DNA from: JAGIBJ01 sp047604965
GTDB lineage: Bacteria; Actinomycetota; Thermoleophilia; Solirubrobacterales; Solirubrobacteraceae
Length of the DNA stretch: 6,578 nucleotides
Direction: 5' to 3'
Assembly (NCBI GenBank): GCA_047604965.1
Contig: JASGGQ010000141.1
Location: 1-6,578, forward strand
Shown here: in pieces, positions 6,467 through 6,578 of the stretch
Layout of the letters: the number at the start of each line of letters is the position of its first letter
Numbering within the stretch: the first letter of the stretch is position 1
Made by a program: the position numbers and the translations under genes
The notes under the pieces: model-generated
Database searches by the model: none
Seen by the model: the letters and a program-made list of their open reading frames with translations, nothing else
Told to the model about the DNA's origin: nothing

Positions 6467-6578
6467 ATGATCGACCTGCACTGTCACCTGCTGCCCGGCA
6501 TCGACGACGGTCCGGCGACGCTGGACGCGGCGCTCGAACTTGCGCGCGCGCAGGTTGCCGCTGGTGTCCGCGAGGTGG
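6467..6578 (+). CDS. PHP-domain phosphatase/hydrolase, CpsB/YwqE-like, N-terminal fragment (3' cut by window edge)
   Basis: Only 37 codons are visible. They begin MIDLHCHLLPGIDDGP, the metal-binding first motif (HxH at 5-7, then PGIDDG) of the PHP family. This form of the motif is typical of the CpsB/CapC/YwqE tyrosine-protein phosphatases that act on capsule or exopolysaccharide kinases. Other PHP hydrolases, such as histidinol phosphatases, begin in a similar way, so the exact function is open. ATG 6467 is 16 nt after the coaX stop. A weak GAAGG lies at 6449-6453, 13 nt before the start, and no -10-like hexamer is placed for leaderless initiation, so expression together with coaX is likely. 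Confidence 0.75.
   Translation, partial: MIDLHCHLLPGIDDGPATLDAALELARAQVAAGVREV

Overview
This GC-rich window is a housekeeping stretch of what looks like an actinobacterial chromosome. The evidence is the gene order ftsH–folP–folB–folK–coaX, frequent GTG starts, -10-like hexamers abutting start codons with no Shine-Dalgarno, and a U-less terminator hairpin. A Thermoleophilia (Solirubrobacter-like) origin is my best guess, from the GST-like protein type and the overall protein flavour. This is inference and could not be checked against a database.

Layout: (1) 1-1151, the 3' part of ftsH, a membrane AAA+ zinc protease cut off by the left edge, followed by a strong terminator hairpin. (2) 1289-4120, a folate block on the + strand: folP (dihydropteroate synthase), folB (dihydroneopterin aldolase), a TesB-like acyl-CoA thioesterase, and folK (HPPK). 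(3) 4135-4875, a glutathione S-transferase-fold gene on the - strand, convergent with folK and divergent from the next gene. (4) 4961-5635, a PAP2-type membrane phosphatase. (5) 5680-6450, coaX (type III pantothenate kinase). (6) 6467-end, the first 37 codons of a PHP-type phosphatase/hydrolase running off the right edge.

FolB, FolK and FolP catalyse successive steps from dihydroneopterin to dihydropteroate. CoaX starts coenzyme A synthesis. The order matches the ftsH–folE–folP–folB–folK … panC–panD–coaX order of mycobacteria, but folE, panC and panD are absent here. A thioesterase, a GST-like gene and a PAP2 gene sit in the cluster instead.

The clearest non-coding signals are -10-like hexamers 6-7 nt before several starts, suggesting leaderless transcription of separate genes rather than one polycistron. 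There is also an 8-bp inverted repeat over the expected -35 region of the GST-like gene, which looks like a repressor operator. I see no RNA gene, mobile element, CRISPR array or clearly novel system. The oddities worth checking are the missing start of the thioesterase (same frame as folB, separated by one TAG), the acidic leader of FolB, and the degenerate first motif of the PAP2 protein.
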